A stretch of DNA of 64,000 nucleotides, from the NCBI GenBank assembly GCA_958430865.1, contig CAUDNR010003990.1:1606-65605 (forward strand), written 5' to 3'. The notes under the pieces are model-generated. The model was not told the DNA's origin and made no database searches. It saw only the letters and a program-made list of their open reading frames with translations. The first letter of the stretch is position 1; each line of letters begins with the position of its first letter. Origin of the DNA: Entrophospora sp. SA101 (Eukaryota > Glomeromycota > Glomeromycetes > Entrophosporales > Entrophosporaceae). The position numbers and the translations under genes were made by a program. This document shows, in pieces, positions 27,818 through 39,201 of this stretch.

Positions 27818-28796
27818 TTAGTTTGTCCAGGATTATGCTTTTTTTTCTTCCAAATTATGCCCTGGTGCTTTTTTTTTTCATAATTTTTTGGGCAAATTTA
27901 TAATAATTCCGACCAAAATTAATATTAAAATTTTTTATTTATTGTTCATCAGAAAAATTAAATTAAATTTTTTAATCGAATCTTCTTTTAAAGCTGTGCG
28001 TTTATTAGTTATTATATTTTTATAAATTGACAACATCAACACCGGACACAGGAAGTTTCATCAACAGTTATACTAATCATTTTATTTTTTATTAAAATTT
28101 TTAATTTCTGTACTTCAAATACATAACTCATTGGCAAATATTTTCTCGAAGTGATTTGAACCTACAATATAACCTCCTAGGAAATAATAAAAATGAAAAT
28201 AAATGATAATTTACATTAAGATATTCAAATTAATTTTTTTTAATTTTTTTTTGATATGAAATTCTTACAATATGAATTAAAAAAAGACTTTAATTTATCT
28301 ATTTTATCCAGAGAAATATCAGCTTTAGTAAATGCTTCAATAATTGCAATATTGATTTTTTCACAATCATTATTAGTGAAAGAAAGAAAAGAGCTTTATA
28401 AAGGTTGTGGATTATTTTTATGTTTTTGTTCAGCAGCTTTATGTTTCATTGATTCTATATGGTTATCAACAATTGATTTTTTTTTCATGATTTATAGTAT
28501 GGTTACAAAAACAACAATATAATTTCCCAGTTTCAACGTAAAAATGATTATTATAATGACTTTTTTCCTCAAACGTTCTAATGCAGAAACCACCCACCAT
28601 TTTTCATTCTATAATTCTATAATCGTAATTGAATTGTGACCTATATTGAATATAATCATCGTCGATCACTTACATAAAAGTAAATTATACACGTAGATTA
28701 TGTGATTATGCCAAAAAATGGTCAATTATGCTCGATTATGCGATTATGCTCAAAATTAAGAAGTGTACAGCGAAAGCATAATCCTGGACGCCCTAA
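27818..28796. mobile_element. Candidate non-autonomous DNA transposon with 23 bp terminal inverted repeats
   Basis: The left end (27,818-27,840) and the reverse complement of the right end (28,774-28,796) both read TTAG, three differing bases, then gtccaggattatgctt, a 16-base perfect match. Subterminal regions repeat 'attatgc' motifs in opposite orientations. No transposase is visible inside the 979 bp. I could not define a target-site duplication. Inside lies one 88-codon frame with predicted membrane segments. Confidence 0.6.
28256..28522 (+). CDS. Hypothetical small membrane protein inside a TIR element
   Basis: An 88-codon frame starting at ATG 28256. Two hydrophobic stretches (LVNASIIAILIFSQSLLV and LFLCFCSAALCFIDSIW) are separated by a basic turn (KERKELYKG), and a third weaker one is near the end. 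Residue composition looks more protein-like than the surrounding AT-rich frames. I recognise no family. It lies wholly within the candidate transposon at 27,818-28,796, so it may be a captured exon, a passenger frame or chance. Confidence 0.3.
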   Translation: MKFLQYELKKDFNLSILSREISALVNASIIAILIFSQSLLVKERKELYKGCGLFLCFCSAALCFIDSIWLSTIDFFFMIYSMVTKTTI

Positions 28797-31237
28797 ATAA
28801 TTTATTATTGTAAAGCAGAAAATATGTTTAATGTCACGTGGTTAATATACCTAATAAGATCGACATCGAATCTAAATGATCTACTGACTTTTATTTTTTC
28901 ATCTATAAAAAACAATAATAATAATAAAAATATTATATTCCGTTTTTGTAAAATACATGAAAAAACTTTAATTTGAAAAAACTTTATTAATTTCCTTTGT
29001 TTTTTAAATTAAAAAAAGCTTCTTCAAGTTCCTTTGTTCTTTTAAATATACTTGGGAAAATAATGGGAAAATCCTATTTTTTTTTTAAGAGGAAAACTTG
29101 TTTTTATTCTTGTAATAAACTTTCTTTCATCAAATAAATTTTTAACCAATTAAATAAATGTTTTCATTATATTTAGATTACATCAGATATTTATTTAAAT
29201 CAATAATTACACGCCTTTAAAACCAATCCAAAGCAAACAATTTGAAAATATGTTACGGATTACAATAAACTGCTCCACACACGATCCTGATTATTTATTT
29301 ATTATTATTATTATTATTTATTTATTTACAATATCTGATATTGTTAAAATAATAGTAATAACTTGATAATAAAATCTCTTGTTTTTACAATCTTTGCTTA
29401 GAACCAATCATTCAATAAAATACACGAGGCTCATAATATTTACTGTGGTGTAACTCCAAATATGAAAAATAAAACCTTAAATCAACCAAAGAAATGAATG
29501 AATGAATGAATGAATGAATAATGAATGAAATTAAAAATTTATGATTTGTGATTTTGTTGCTAAATTACGACGTATTATTATTATTTTATTATTATTATTA
29601 TTATTGTGTATATTAATTAATAAATAATGAATGAATCAAAATCAATAAAATAATTAAAAAATAAATTTTAAAACTTTAAATTAATTAATTAAAATCGTTA
29701 TTGATTAATTTATTCCAAATGTTGATGGAATACAATAGGTGTCACCTATTTTGTTTCGCTGCCATCTTTTTGAATTTATTATGAAAATCCATACATAATT
29801 CCAGTAAATTTTAAAACAATGATTGATTGATTCATTCATTGAAATTTAGTCGATCCATAGATATGAATACCAATTAATTGTATCAGGACTTTCTTTCATT
29901 TTTTTGTTGTTGTCGTCGCTGTCAACCATCTTTGGCGTTGTGTTTATAACAATAATAATAGTGGTAGTAATAATAAAAACAACAATAACAATAGCAACAA
30001 TAAAAACAATAATAATGGTATTTTTTTGATTTCTTTTATTCTTTCCAATGCTTTTATTATAAACAACAACAACATTGTTGGAATGTCAAAGAATGAGTAC
30101 AATGATATTTGATGTTTAAGAAAGTAGCCTTGTCTATGTGAAAAAATAGAATCATCCATTTACGCCCAAGAAAGACACAATGCTATTAAGAATAGAAAAA
30201 AACAATGCAAGTTGTTGAAATTATAATAATTTATATGGACTTACGATGATGATTACGATTACGATTATGATTACGATTACGATTACGATTATGATTAAGC
30301 TTAATTTTGTATGATTTATTATATTCTGCTATTTTATATGATATATATATATATTCCCACAATCATTAATTATTTTGTGCCAAAAAGAAAAAAATCGCTA
30401 ATGGTTATCTTAAGCATGATTCATACCTCAACCATTGTTTGTTATTTGGTTTTAATGAGTGTCAAGAACATTATGATATTTATTTATTTTGTTAGAATTA
30501 AAAAATTTGTCTTTAGAAGAGATTAAAGAATATGAGGATAAGCTGCTTTTTTATATTTCACATCATTTATAAATAATTAAATATTTGCTTCGTATATAAC
30601 GCATGGACGACAAGGGTCTGTCGAAAAAATTTCGGCAGTTGGGCGTTTATTAGTAAGCTAACTCAATGTAATAATGGTATCACAAATCTTCATTTCAAGA
30701 CCTATACCATGTGCTAGATTATCGAACAGGCAATGATTTTTTTTATATGGTGCACGTAATTATCACATGAGTTCAAAGGTTAATAACTTCTTACTGGCGT
30801 TTTTTTTTGAGAAAGTAAACCGATAGAATTAAAGCTTAAGACCTAAGCTTCATTTCCATCAATTTATTTTTTCTAACCTTGTAAAAAAATTTCGAGTAAT
30901 TAAGCTTTAAAAAAACACAAATTAAAATTATATAATAAATTTCGTTGTCTAATCTTTTTCTATAAAAGGAAACAATGCACTCGAAATCTCATAATGATTT
31001 TATCGAGTATGAATTTGACTGTACATACATATTAAAATTCGTCTGTTAATTGAATTCATGACAATATTTCTTTTTGCAAAAGATTTTTAATTATAATTTT
31101 AGTTATATTAATTGAATTAAAGAGTTTTTTTTCTTTTATATTAATGTAATACTTTCTCACATGTAAAACCTTTTCTCTTCCTTTAATGTTATTGAAGAAA
31201 TAAAAACATGCATATGAATTATGAATTGTATATATAG
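28797..31237. other. AT-rich intergenic region
   Basis: No gene supported. The 71-residue frames at 29,944-30,159 (-) and 30,311-30,526 (+) are low-complexity. Simple repeats include (ATGA)n near 29,490 and a GATTAC hexamer array near 30,243. The last 160 bp (31,080-31,237) recur inverted at the window end. Confidence 0.5.
30243..30297. repeat. GATTAC hexamer array
   Basis: About nine units of gattac/gattat in tandem. Confidence 0.9.
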
Positions 31238-31276
31238 TTCAATCTCTATAACGAACCACTCTATAACAAACATCAA
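31080..31276 (+). repeat. Source segment of the inverted copy at 63,804-64,000
   Basis: Every base I compared between 31,080 and 31,276 is found as reverse complement at 64,000-63,804, with no indel. The segment ends inside the left terminal region of the MITE at 31,238-31,402. Confidence 0.95.
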
Positions 31277-31402
31277 GTAAAATCTCTTGTCCCTGATTCA
31301 TTTTTTTATAATTAATTTCTCTCTTTATAATGAACATCTTAGTAGACAAAAGCAGAAAAATTACAAGTAGGGACGTAAGGTTCGTTACAGAGAGAGTGAA
31401 AT
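31238..31402. mobile_element. MITE with tctctataacgaacc-type inverted ends
   Basis: The left end reads tctctataacgaacc; the right end reads ggttcgttacagagagag, its near-complement. The core matches 1-125 of this window. The same terminal motif occurs at 45,679 (cagtcaaagctctctataac), resembling pogo/Tigger-type ends. No coding capacity. One inferred rearrangement breakpoint (31,276) lies in its left part. Confidence 0.6.
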
Positions 31403-33319
31403 GTAGTAAGCGAGAAACTATTCTTTAATAATAATCCCACGAAATAAATAAATGTTTAAAAATAATAGTAAATAAAGTAAACATACATAGTCAAATGAAG
31501 GCCAACATAAAGATCCATATTAATATAATGAGAAAGCCCTAGAAGAATTAACGTTATACACTCTATATGTAATTTGTACCTTTTACGCATTTTCATAAAG
31601 TGTGGTCCTAATACCTTTAAATGTTATCAAAGATGGTAAAATAAGTGTTGGCGTTTTACTATTAGGCGTATATCTTTTTCTACAACTTTTCCACATTTTC
31701 TTTGATGAGAGAGCAATGCATATTATATGCTTTTCTTATAATAATAAAAAATAGTGAAATAAACTAACTTTAATGATTTATCCGCTACGAAATTTGTAAT
31801 TTCCTCTTCTCGTCTAGCTCATCTATTTGATCTTAGAGTTGAAACCAAAGGAAATAGATCGAAAAGAAGGATCAAATTGGTAATTAATAGCGAACATTAT
31901 TATAGAGCAGTTTTTTTATATTCGCATTTCTCGTTCTTATATATATATATATTATAATAAATTTTTATATATATAATATATCGAATCCCACTTATTTGGC
32001 TAAAATTACGCGATTTTTTATTTCATATTTAACCTTTAGATTGAATCGCATCCGTCGTACAACATAAATTCATCGTCAAATTGTAAAACGAACTTTCATC
32101 TTGTTATTGTCTAAAAAATAAATAATAATAATAAGGACTTCTTTGTGCAAAAATCTTATGTGTTTGATTTTTTTTAAAAAAAATAAAAAATAATACTAAC
32201 TTTAATTTTTAATATGTTCTTAGTAACAAACAAAAAAGCAAGTGGGAAAAGAGAAACAATAAATAAAAATATTATTGTAAATGAGTAAGTATGTCAGAGA
32301 ATGCTTATGATTTAAAAGCTATTCAAGTTATAATTTAAAAAATGATACTCGTTGGTGGCCACGCCCGAGAATCTCAGTAGTGAACTAAATGTACTGGAAC
32401 TAACCATCCTCTTCAGTAAAACAATACGGGTATATTTGAAATGGAGGTCGATGAAGGCCCAAATAAAAATATTATTTGGAGTTGACGTGTGATACTTTGT
32501 AAATATTATTAATTTAATATTAAATTTTCTTGAATAAATAAATAAATAAGCAAGCAAAATATTTTTAACATATTGTATTATTTGTATAAATTTAATCTTG
32601 TTGAGATTGATCGTGGATACAAATTGTTTTTGAGAATAATTCCTCGTTTAATATTATTTTATTGATATGACTTTCAATGTAATTTTTATTTAGAAGCAAT
32701 TACTAAATATGAAATATAATTCTATTCATATTGTGAACGCCAACTTTAATGTTACTTTGGATTGCATCTTGAGAAACTTTTCGTTTAGAAGGTAGATAAT
32801 GGCTTTCATATGATATATGTTTTTATCATTAAGAAATCACGAGAATACTAAAAAAATTGCGCATATTTAAATGATTTTGCTTTGTTTGGTTAAAAGCTAA
32901 CATTAAATTATACTAATAAATATATAAAAATAATGATTTTTTATTAATTTCTGTACATATTTATGAGTGAATAAGAAATGACATATGTTATCGTTAAAAA
33001 GAAAGAATTTAAATATGAAACCACAGTCAATTCTATAAACACACATCCTTCTGGAATGAACAAGAGTATGCATTATGGAGGAAAATAAAATCGTCTTTTT
33101 TTTAAGTAACAATTGTATCGCCATTCCTTTAAAAATATAATATATTAATATCAAAAAAAGGGTATAATCGTGTATTTAGTCGTATTTTTCTGCCATATAT
33201 TTTTTATTGTCAATCTGCCGATTTACATAATTAGAATTATGAAATTTCTCACCGAGAATATTTTAATTGATATTAATGATTTTGAATTAATACCGCCTTT
33301 ATATGTAACTCTTTAGGCG
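31403..33319. other. Intergenic region
   Basis: No gene is supported. Two minus-strand frames (32,312-32,557 and 32,903-33,154) have no recognisable domain. The sequence around 32,340-32,480 is less AT-rich than its surroundings and could be an uncharacterised repeat. Confidence 0.45.
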
Positions 33320-33438
33320 GAACATTTTTGGCTTAGAAACCATACTCACTTTACATAATAAAATTTAGAGGTATTTTTCATTGAAGTTTCAAAAACAATA
33401 GGAAAACCCCTTAAATGTATATAGATCTTTTTTCAAAA
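33320..33438. repeat. Dispersed repeat, partner of 54,970-55,089
   Basis: Shares 'gaacatttttggcttagaaa' and about 100 further bases at roughly 80-85% identity by eye with the stretch that ends at the assembly gap. No coding capacity. Confidence 0.7.
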
Positions 33439-33963
33439 CATCACTTTTAACGTTCCTCGCTTCTATTGAAAAGGCTCCACGTGATTTTGTATTTTTATTT
33501 CTTATTTCATAATTTTCTAATTATTTTAATAACTTCCATACAGAATAATTGAAGTAATTGATCCAAAAATATAAAATAATGAGATGATTTAATTATGTTA
33601 TAAGCGTTTTTTGTACATCATTCATGATTTTAATGATTTTATGTGTATTAGGAGACGTTTAAATTGCATTATATGGTCATGGATAGCCTAATTTGTATCA
33701 TTAAGTGAGCATTGTAATGTGAACCATTTCGAAAATGTTGACAAATATCACACAAGTCAGTCCTTGGATTCATAATTTGTGTCAGTTTATGTCATAACTT
33801 TCTGAACGCATATACTTCAAGGACTTCAAATTACCAACTATCTTCTTCCATATCAGCAATAAATCTTTGTACCACTGATTTATAACTCATTTCAGCTGAC
33901 AAAAAAATAACTGATTGGGTTATTCTATTGTCACTTCTTCATGGGCTTGATAATCCATGGACT

Positions 33964-35366
33964 TTACTGGAAGATTTCAGCAAGTTCTGCAAATTGATTA
34001 ATTAAAGTTTTTAACATTTTCGTTATTTTCATCCGATCACCCTTAAAGTGTGACCAACCATTTTTCATCGGTGAGCCACTGACTTCAGTAACGGAGAACT
34101 CTTCATTTTCTCCTCTCGATGAAATAATAGTATCAATTTTTTTTCCAGTGGATCGGCATTCATCGTCTGCTTTTTGGGAATTACTATCTTTTGCGCTTGC
34201 TTTGAGGCAAGTCTCTCCATATGAAACATACCAGTATTTTTTATTTTTTAAGTAGAGGTTGCCAAGAATCGGGGCTAACACATTAATTATATATGTTCCC
34301 TCGGACATTGGATCAAGAAGCAAATTTACATCTTCCATTAATTTTATCCTATATAATGTTGGCTCATTGGCCTCATCACACTTCTCAATGAAGGTCAAGT
34401 AAATATATACTCACATGTGACCCACGAGATTCAATGCAAATTACTTCTCAAATGAAGTAATATCATCATCATCTTTCTGTTGTTTAAGCTTCTCTTTGGT
34501 CTTTTTGATATCGCGATCAATAATGTTGTCCAGGAGCAACTTAATATAATGCTCCGTATCGTCTTCTATTTTTTTCTCCTTCCTTCATAGATCATTGAGC
34601 ATTTGCTCTACAATATTTTCATTTAATGTTCCCAAGAAACCATCTTTATTGTTACCATTGAAGAATATGACATTGTAATATTCCGATCTCGTTTTTGGCG
34701 GGTTCTTTTCCAGCTGATATTTTGTGAGACATTCCCTGATACGAATCCTTTTATAGCTGGCTCAAAAGGAACCAAGCACGGTTATGACGCAGAAGAAGAG
34801 GGCGACAATGAATATAATGCAGATCAGACGGTTGTTGGTGGCAAAAGTACCGATTGGGTTATAAATGGGATTCGATTCTGGTCGTTTATGGATGTGTATT
34901 GGGAAAGTATCATATAGTGAACTTTCATTTTCTTCATCATCTTCCCATGTAATAATGTTGAACTGATATACGTTGTATAGTATTAGGCCTTCACTTACGT
35001 ATGATCTCGCAATTTCTTGCTGAATCACCTTCGATTGGGATCCAGCTTCCTGGGCTGTGGTACACAACAACTCGGCCTAGTAAAGCGTAGCACTAATTAG
35101 AAGAGGAAAGAAGGGCATAATGCTATGTTTAACAAGGTAGAGATATATGCTGAAATGCCACACGTTCGATCATCACATATTTCTTCTTTTTAAAAATATT
35201 CTTTTCATTCTTAAAGACTGTTAGCTTTAACTTGGAAGTGGAAGAAAAAAGTTTGACGAAAGACAGAAAACCTGATGAGAATCAATGACAATATGATACC
35301 TACCTTCTGCTTTTCCTGGATGATGGCATACCAAAAACAACTAACACGTTCTCCATTGACCTCATT
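33964..35366 (-). pseudogene. Decayed multi-exon gene of a Rhizophagus-expanded family (PD-(D/E)XK-like C terminus)
   Basis: Two exons are clear: 35366-35304 (NEVNGERVSCFWYAIIQEKQ) and from 35076 on, across a 227 bp intron, in one continuous frame down to 33964. The frame contains a transmembrane segment (LICIIFIVALFFCVITVLGS), then stops at 34,762-34,764 and 34,585-34,587, each with family-like sequence resuming after it, and further stops near 34,430. The C-terminal part (MSEGTYIINVLAPILGN, YGETCLKAS, KIDTIISSRG, FSVTEVSGSPMKNGW, DRMKITKMLKTLI) resembles a family with many copies in Rhizophagus; its D...E-V-S pattern suggests a restriction-endonuclease-like fold, which is inference. A further upstream exon is expected because exon 1 here begins after an acceptor. 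A related remnant lies at 53.1-54.2 kb. Confidence 0.55.
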
Positions 35367-35460
35367 CTAACATAACAAAATGTGTAAAAATTAATATACG
35401 ACCAGCATGTGTAAACAATTGAGTACATCAAAATTGTTGAACGTTGTGATGTGATGTGGT

Positions 35461-35760
35461 GGCCAACATCGAACATGATAGTTCATCAACGACTTGACCT
35501 GGAATAGTTATATCACTCATTCAGAATTTCAAGCACTGTAATGTGGTTTAACGTGATAGTCAACTTGGGTATCTGCTTCCAAGCCCACCTTCACCCACAG
35601 TAATGAGTACTAGCAGGTAAAAGATGGCCAACATCGAACATGATATTTCAACAACAACCTGACCTATAACAATGATGTCCTGTTCAGATTGTCAAGCGCT
35701 GTGATGCTGGTTTAACACACACAGTCAAATTGGGATGCTAGTATACTTCAAGCCCACCTT
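35461..35760. repeat. Imperfect tandem duplication, 165 bp period
   Basis: Unit 1 (35,461-35,591) and unit 2 (35,626-35,760) both start with ggccaacatcgaacatgata and end with caagcccacctt, diverging in between. No coding frame. Confidence 0.8.
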
Positions 35761-36187
35761 TTATATTACAGAAATAACTGATGAGATAATAATATATTTA
35801 TGATAAATGAATGATACAATCGATGATACAACTGCTGAGATAATAAAATATTAATGCATTATTCATGATAAATCATCAAATGATTAAAGCAAAAAGAAGT
35901 TCTCTTACATCAGATATTTTATTACAAATAATCATTTTGCTAATATTAAATCACACATTACTAAAATAGTAATTATGACCCTTCACATAATGAAATATCA
36001 CGTGAGGCCGACTTATCATGCATGATTAATTTAATTATACTTGGGCAAGTGATTGACCGAATTGGCGCTTATTGTGACTTTATATAGATCAACTGATTTA
36101 TCAAATTTTTTTAAATAGTAAAAATCGAGTTTACATATGTATATAATTTAATATATAACTACATTTAAGCAACACACCTTACAGAAA

Positions 36188-37725
36188 ATGGATGTCAAAC
36201 AAAACTTATCTCAAACATCTTCTAGTAGCGGATGTAAAGATAAAAGGAGAAAGGTACAATATTGTGATTTAGAAGGCCAAGCTGATGTTATCTGTGATTT
36301 TAAAATTAATAATGCTTTTATAGTATCTGATAAAAGTCACTATTCCAGATATTAACAAACATTTAAATTTGATCGAAAAAGCATTATGTAGAAGACATTA
36401 TTATAAATTAATTTTAATGCTAAAAAATCAAAATAACTAACACTTGTTCACATCCCAAGCATGATATTTATCTTTCTACAGCACAAAAAGAAGAAAAAAT
36501 TACATTCCTAAAAGCATCTAGACAATTAATTAATTATTTTAAATTATCAGAGACAACAATGATATGTCATCACTGTTTGTATAAGACTGATAATGATCCG
36601 GAATATTTAGATTCACCTGATTATCAATTGCCAACTCAAAAAATGTTAAAATGAAAATATTCAGAAATTTCAAAATAGAACATATGTTTTATTTGATGAT
36701 ATTTTTTATTCTGAGGCAGAATTTCAACAATTAGAGTCTGCATATCATGAAGTGTATGCAGAACTTGACAAAGCAAAACTAGGTAAATAATTAATTATCA
36801 TTCTAATTTTTACATACCATTATATTATTAATAATAATAATATTTATTATTATTGAACAAAATATATCTTGAAAAATTTTTTTTTTAATAAATTGATAAA
36901 TTACTTTATTGTCAATAATTATATTTAACTAGCTTATTTACTTTATTTTAGAAATGACACCTCTTAATAAAAAAAACAAACTAATGGCAGGTGTATTGTA
37001 TATAAGACAGATGGTGAATAATGAAAAACTCATTTTAGAACCTGAATTTAATAAAACATTGGAAGCAGCTGAACCAGCATTAAAAGGTTTCTTTAATCAA
37101 CTTTATTCTGGAACAAACCCAAAAGATAAAAATAATATGACTAATGAAAAAAATAAAAAAAAGATTAGTTATTTTCTGGCAGGTTTGAATAATAAACTCA
37201 TCAATGGAATTAAAGCTGAAATTGGATACATATTAGATGGTGCAGGTGCATCATCTTCAGCAATTGAAACATTTGCAGGAGCAGGTATAAGCATTAGACG
37301 TGAGACAGTAATGAGGCATAAAAAAAAGCAAGAAAATACTCATAATGATACTGTTAGCTCCTTTGTATTAGAACATGCAAGGATAATGCTTATGAATTTT
37401 AACTTAGTTGTAATTTAATTTAATGAATTTGATGTAGATGGATGATTTTATGGTGGCCAATTTTGATGATTATCATAACATCCATACTATACGACATGGT
37501 GATACAACAACATCTTCAGATGTTCATCACTTTCAAACTATCTTATTAAAAGCAGTTCCAGAATTACCAGCAGTTCCATTTGATAATCTACACATTAATA
37601 AAAATGTCCACAATCCAAAAGGAATTGATGCAGAGCTTATTGTGGAAAATGTTCAGGCATTGTTTTTTCCTCATCTTTGGTTAACATATAATGAACGTAA
37701 GTTTGTTTTTGCTAAAGAATTCTGA
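36188..37725 (+). pseudogene. Decayed member of a large AM-fungal gene family, function unknown
   Basis: From ATG 36188 the sequence reads in successive frames: KRRKVQYCDLEGQADVICD, then IEKALCRRHYYKLI, then a Cys/His segment ending MICHHCLYKTDNDPEY, then YVLFDDIFYSEAEFQQLESA. After an intron (about 36,783-36,951) comes a 154-codon block (ISYFLAGLNNKLINGIKAEI...) and a last block with FDDYHNIHTIR and NVHNPKGIDAELI. At least three frameshifts interrupt it. The Cys/His clusters suggest a zinc-binding N terminus. I recognise the pattern as a multi-copy family in Rhizophagus but know no function; an association with transposons is possible. Confidence 0.55.
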
Positions 37726-38197
37726 AGCAAGAAACCATGAAGAACATATTGAGATGTTGCCCTATAGAAAATAAACATACGGAATGTATAAGAATTTCCA
37801 TATATTTGATACGGAATAAATTTTTAGATACAGAATGGACGTATTTAATCTACGTTTTGAAATTTATCAGGAATTAAGAAAATTATCCCTTAAACGGTTA
37901 ACTAATAAATTTCGGATTTTTTATTGGTAACACGAAATTTCAAATTTAAATGTATCACAAAATTTATTGTGCACAAAAAAATCAAAAAAAAACTAAACTA
38001 CTTCTGTTTTTTAAAAATCCTGCTTCGGTTCGTTTGTGCACATTTGTGATGAACTGCGAATTTTGCTTTAACTCGAATTGGTAAGTTGTGGTCTGTGTTT
38101 GGGTATTTCAAGATTTTTTTCATCTTGTTTTTTTTTGACTAAAAATATAAAAGAACGTGTGTGTGTGCCTTTTTTTGTTATTTTAATTTTTGTATAT
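37726..38197. other. Intergenic region
   Basis: AT-rich, no gene seen. It should include the promoter of the nuclease-like gene that starts near 38,198. Confidence 0.4.
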
Positions 38198-39140
38198 ATG
38201 AATTCAATTTGTAAAATGTTTCATTTCCTTGTAAATTCAATTATGTCTGTTTTTAAAGGAAAAAAATTTGAATTGGAAATTAAAAATTTGCTGAACAAAT
38301 ATAGAATAAATCTTGTGAGAACAGAGTGAGTATTTTTTGCTCACTAAGTAATTGTCGAATTATTATATATCTGAAGTTACGCTGCTACTAGGATTTAAAT
38401 GAAAAGAAATTGAAAGCGCTTCGTGGCCACAACTTGTGAAAGTTACCAGTTGGGTAACTAGACCTGATGTGGTGGACGACCTGTTGTGAACGTTTATTTT
38501 GCTTCTTGATAATGATGAAACAAAACTTATTTTTTTTTATATTATTATTATTATTTTCTAGGCATTCCGGGAATGGAGGAATTGACTTAATAGGATCATT
38601 TGTTTATGAGGGTGAAAGATATGTCCTAGTTGTCCAATGCAAAGTAATCATGTTATTTAATATGAATATATATATTATTAAATATATTATTAACTATATT
38701 ATTAATGGTTTTTTTTAATTTATAGCACAGCAAGACCTTCCCTCAAGCTGTTCGTGAATTAAAAGGTGTAATGGCTACATACCTCAGTTGGTATATTAGT
38801 CGTTAATTCCGAACACCAAATAGGTAAACAAATGAGCACAGAAGCTAAGTTGGCATCATCTAATATCATCATATCAGATGAAAATAGCATATATGATGAT
38901 GACCTAATTTGCTTCATTGAAGATCTACAACATAAAAAAGTTCTCAGACATTTAAAAGAAAGAAAGGCTTTGAGGGAAAAGTTGAAAGGAGAGGTGAAAG
39001 AAGAGATAGAGAATGAAGTGAAAACAAAGTTGGTGAAGGAGTTGAATGTTAATTTAAATCAAAACAATATTTATTTTTTAATTATTATCATTTTATTATT
39101 TTTAATATTTTTATTATTATTATATATAAATAAATTTTAA
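38198..39140 (+). pseudogene. RRG7/Mrr-like PD-(D/E)XK nuclease gene with frameshift
   Basis: Exons 38198-38325, 38562-38643 and 38726-39140 join in phase (GA|G; AAA|CAC). The core KGKKFELEIKNLL, then SGNGGIDLIG and VVQCKKHSKTF, carries the Asp and Gln-x-Lys pattern of Mrr-type restriction endonucleases and of the fungal RRG7 (required for respiratory growth) family. At about 38,788 the frame ends (SWYISR stop), while one frame over it continues GILVVNSEHQIGKQ and TEAKLASS, as expected for the rest of the domain; one extra base explains it. A charged coiled-coil-like segment (LKERKALREKLKGEVKEEIE) and a strongly hydrophobic C-terminal anchor (YFLIIIILLFLIFLLLLYI) follow. Without the frameshift it would give about 207 residues. 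It may be a real gene with a sequencing error. Function in DNA metabolism is inferred from the fold only. Confidence 0.6.
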
Positions 39141-39201
39141 TATGTTTTATATTTTTTTTATAAAATTAATTGAACAGACAGATGTTGGATAATTTAATTT
39201 A

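Noticed and set aside
23848..30297. CRISPR-like array
   Set aside because: The repeats are simple microsatellites with no unique spacers, and the genome is eukaryotic.
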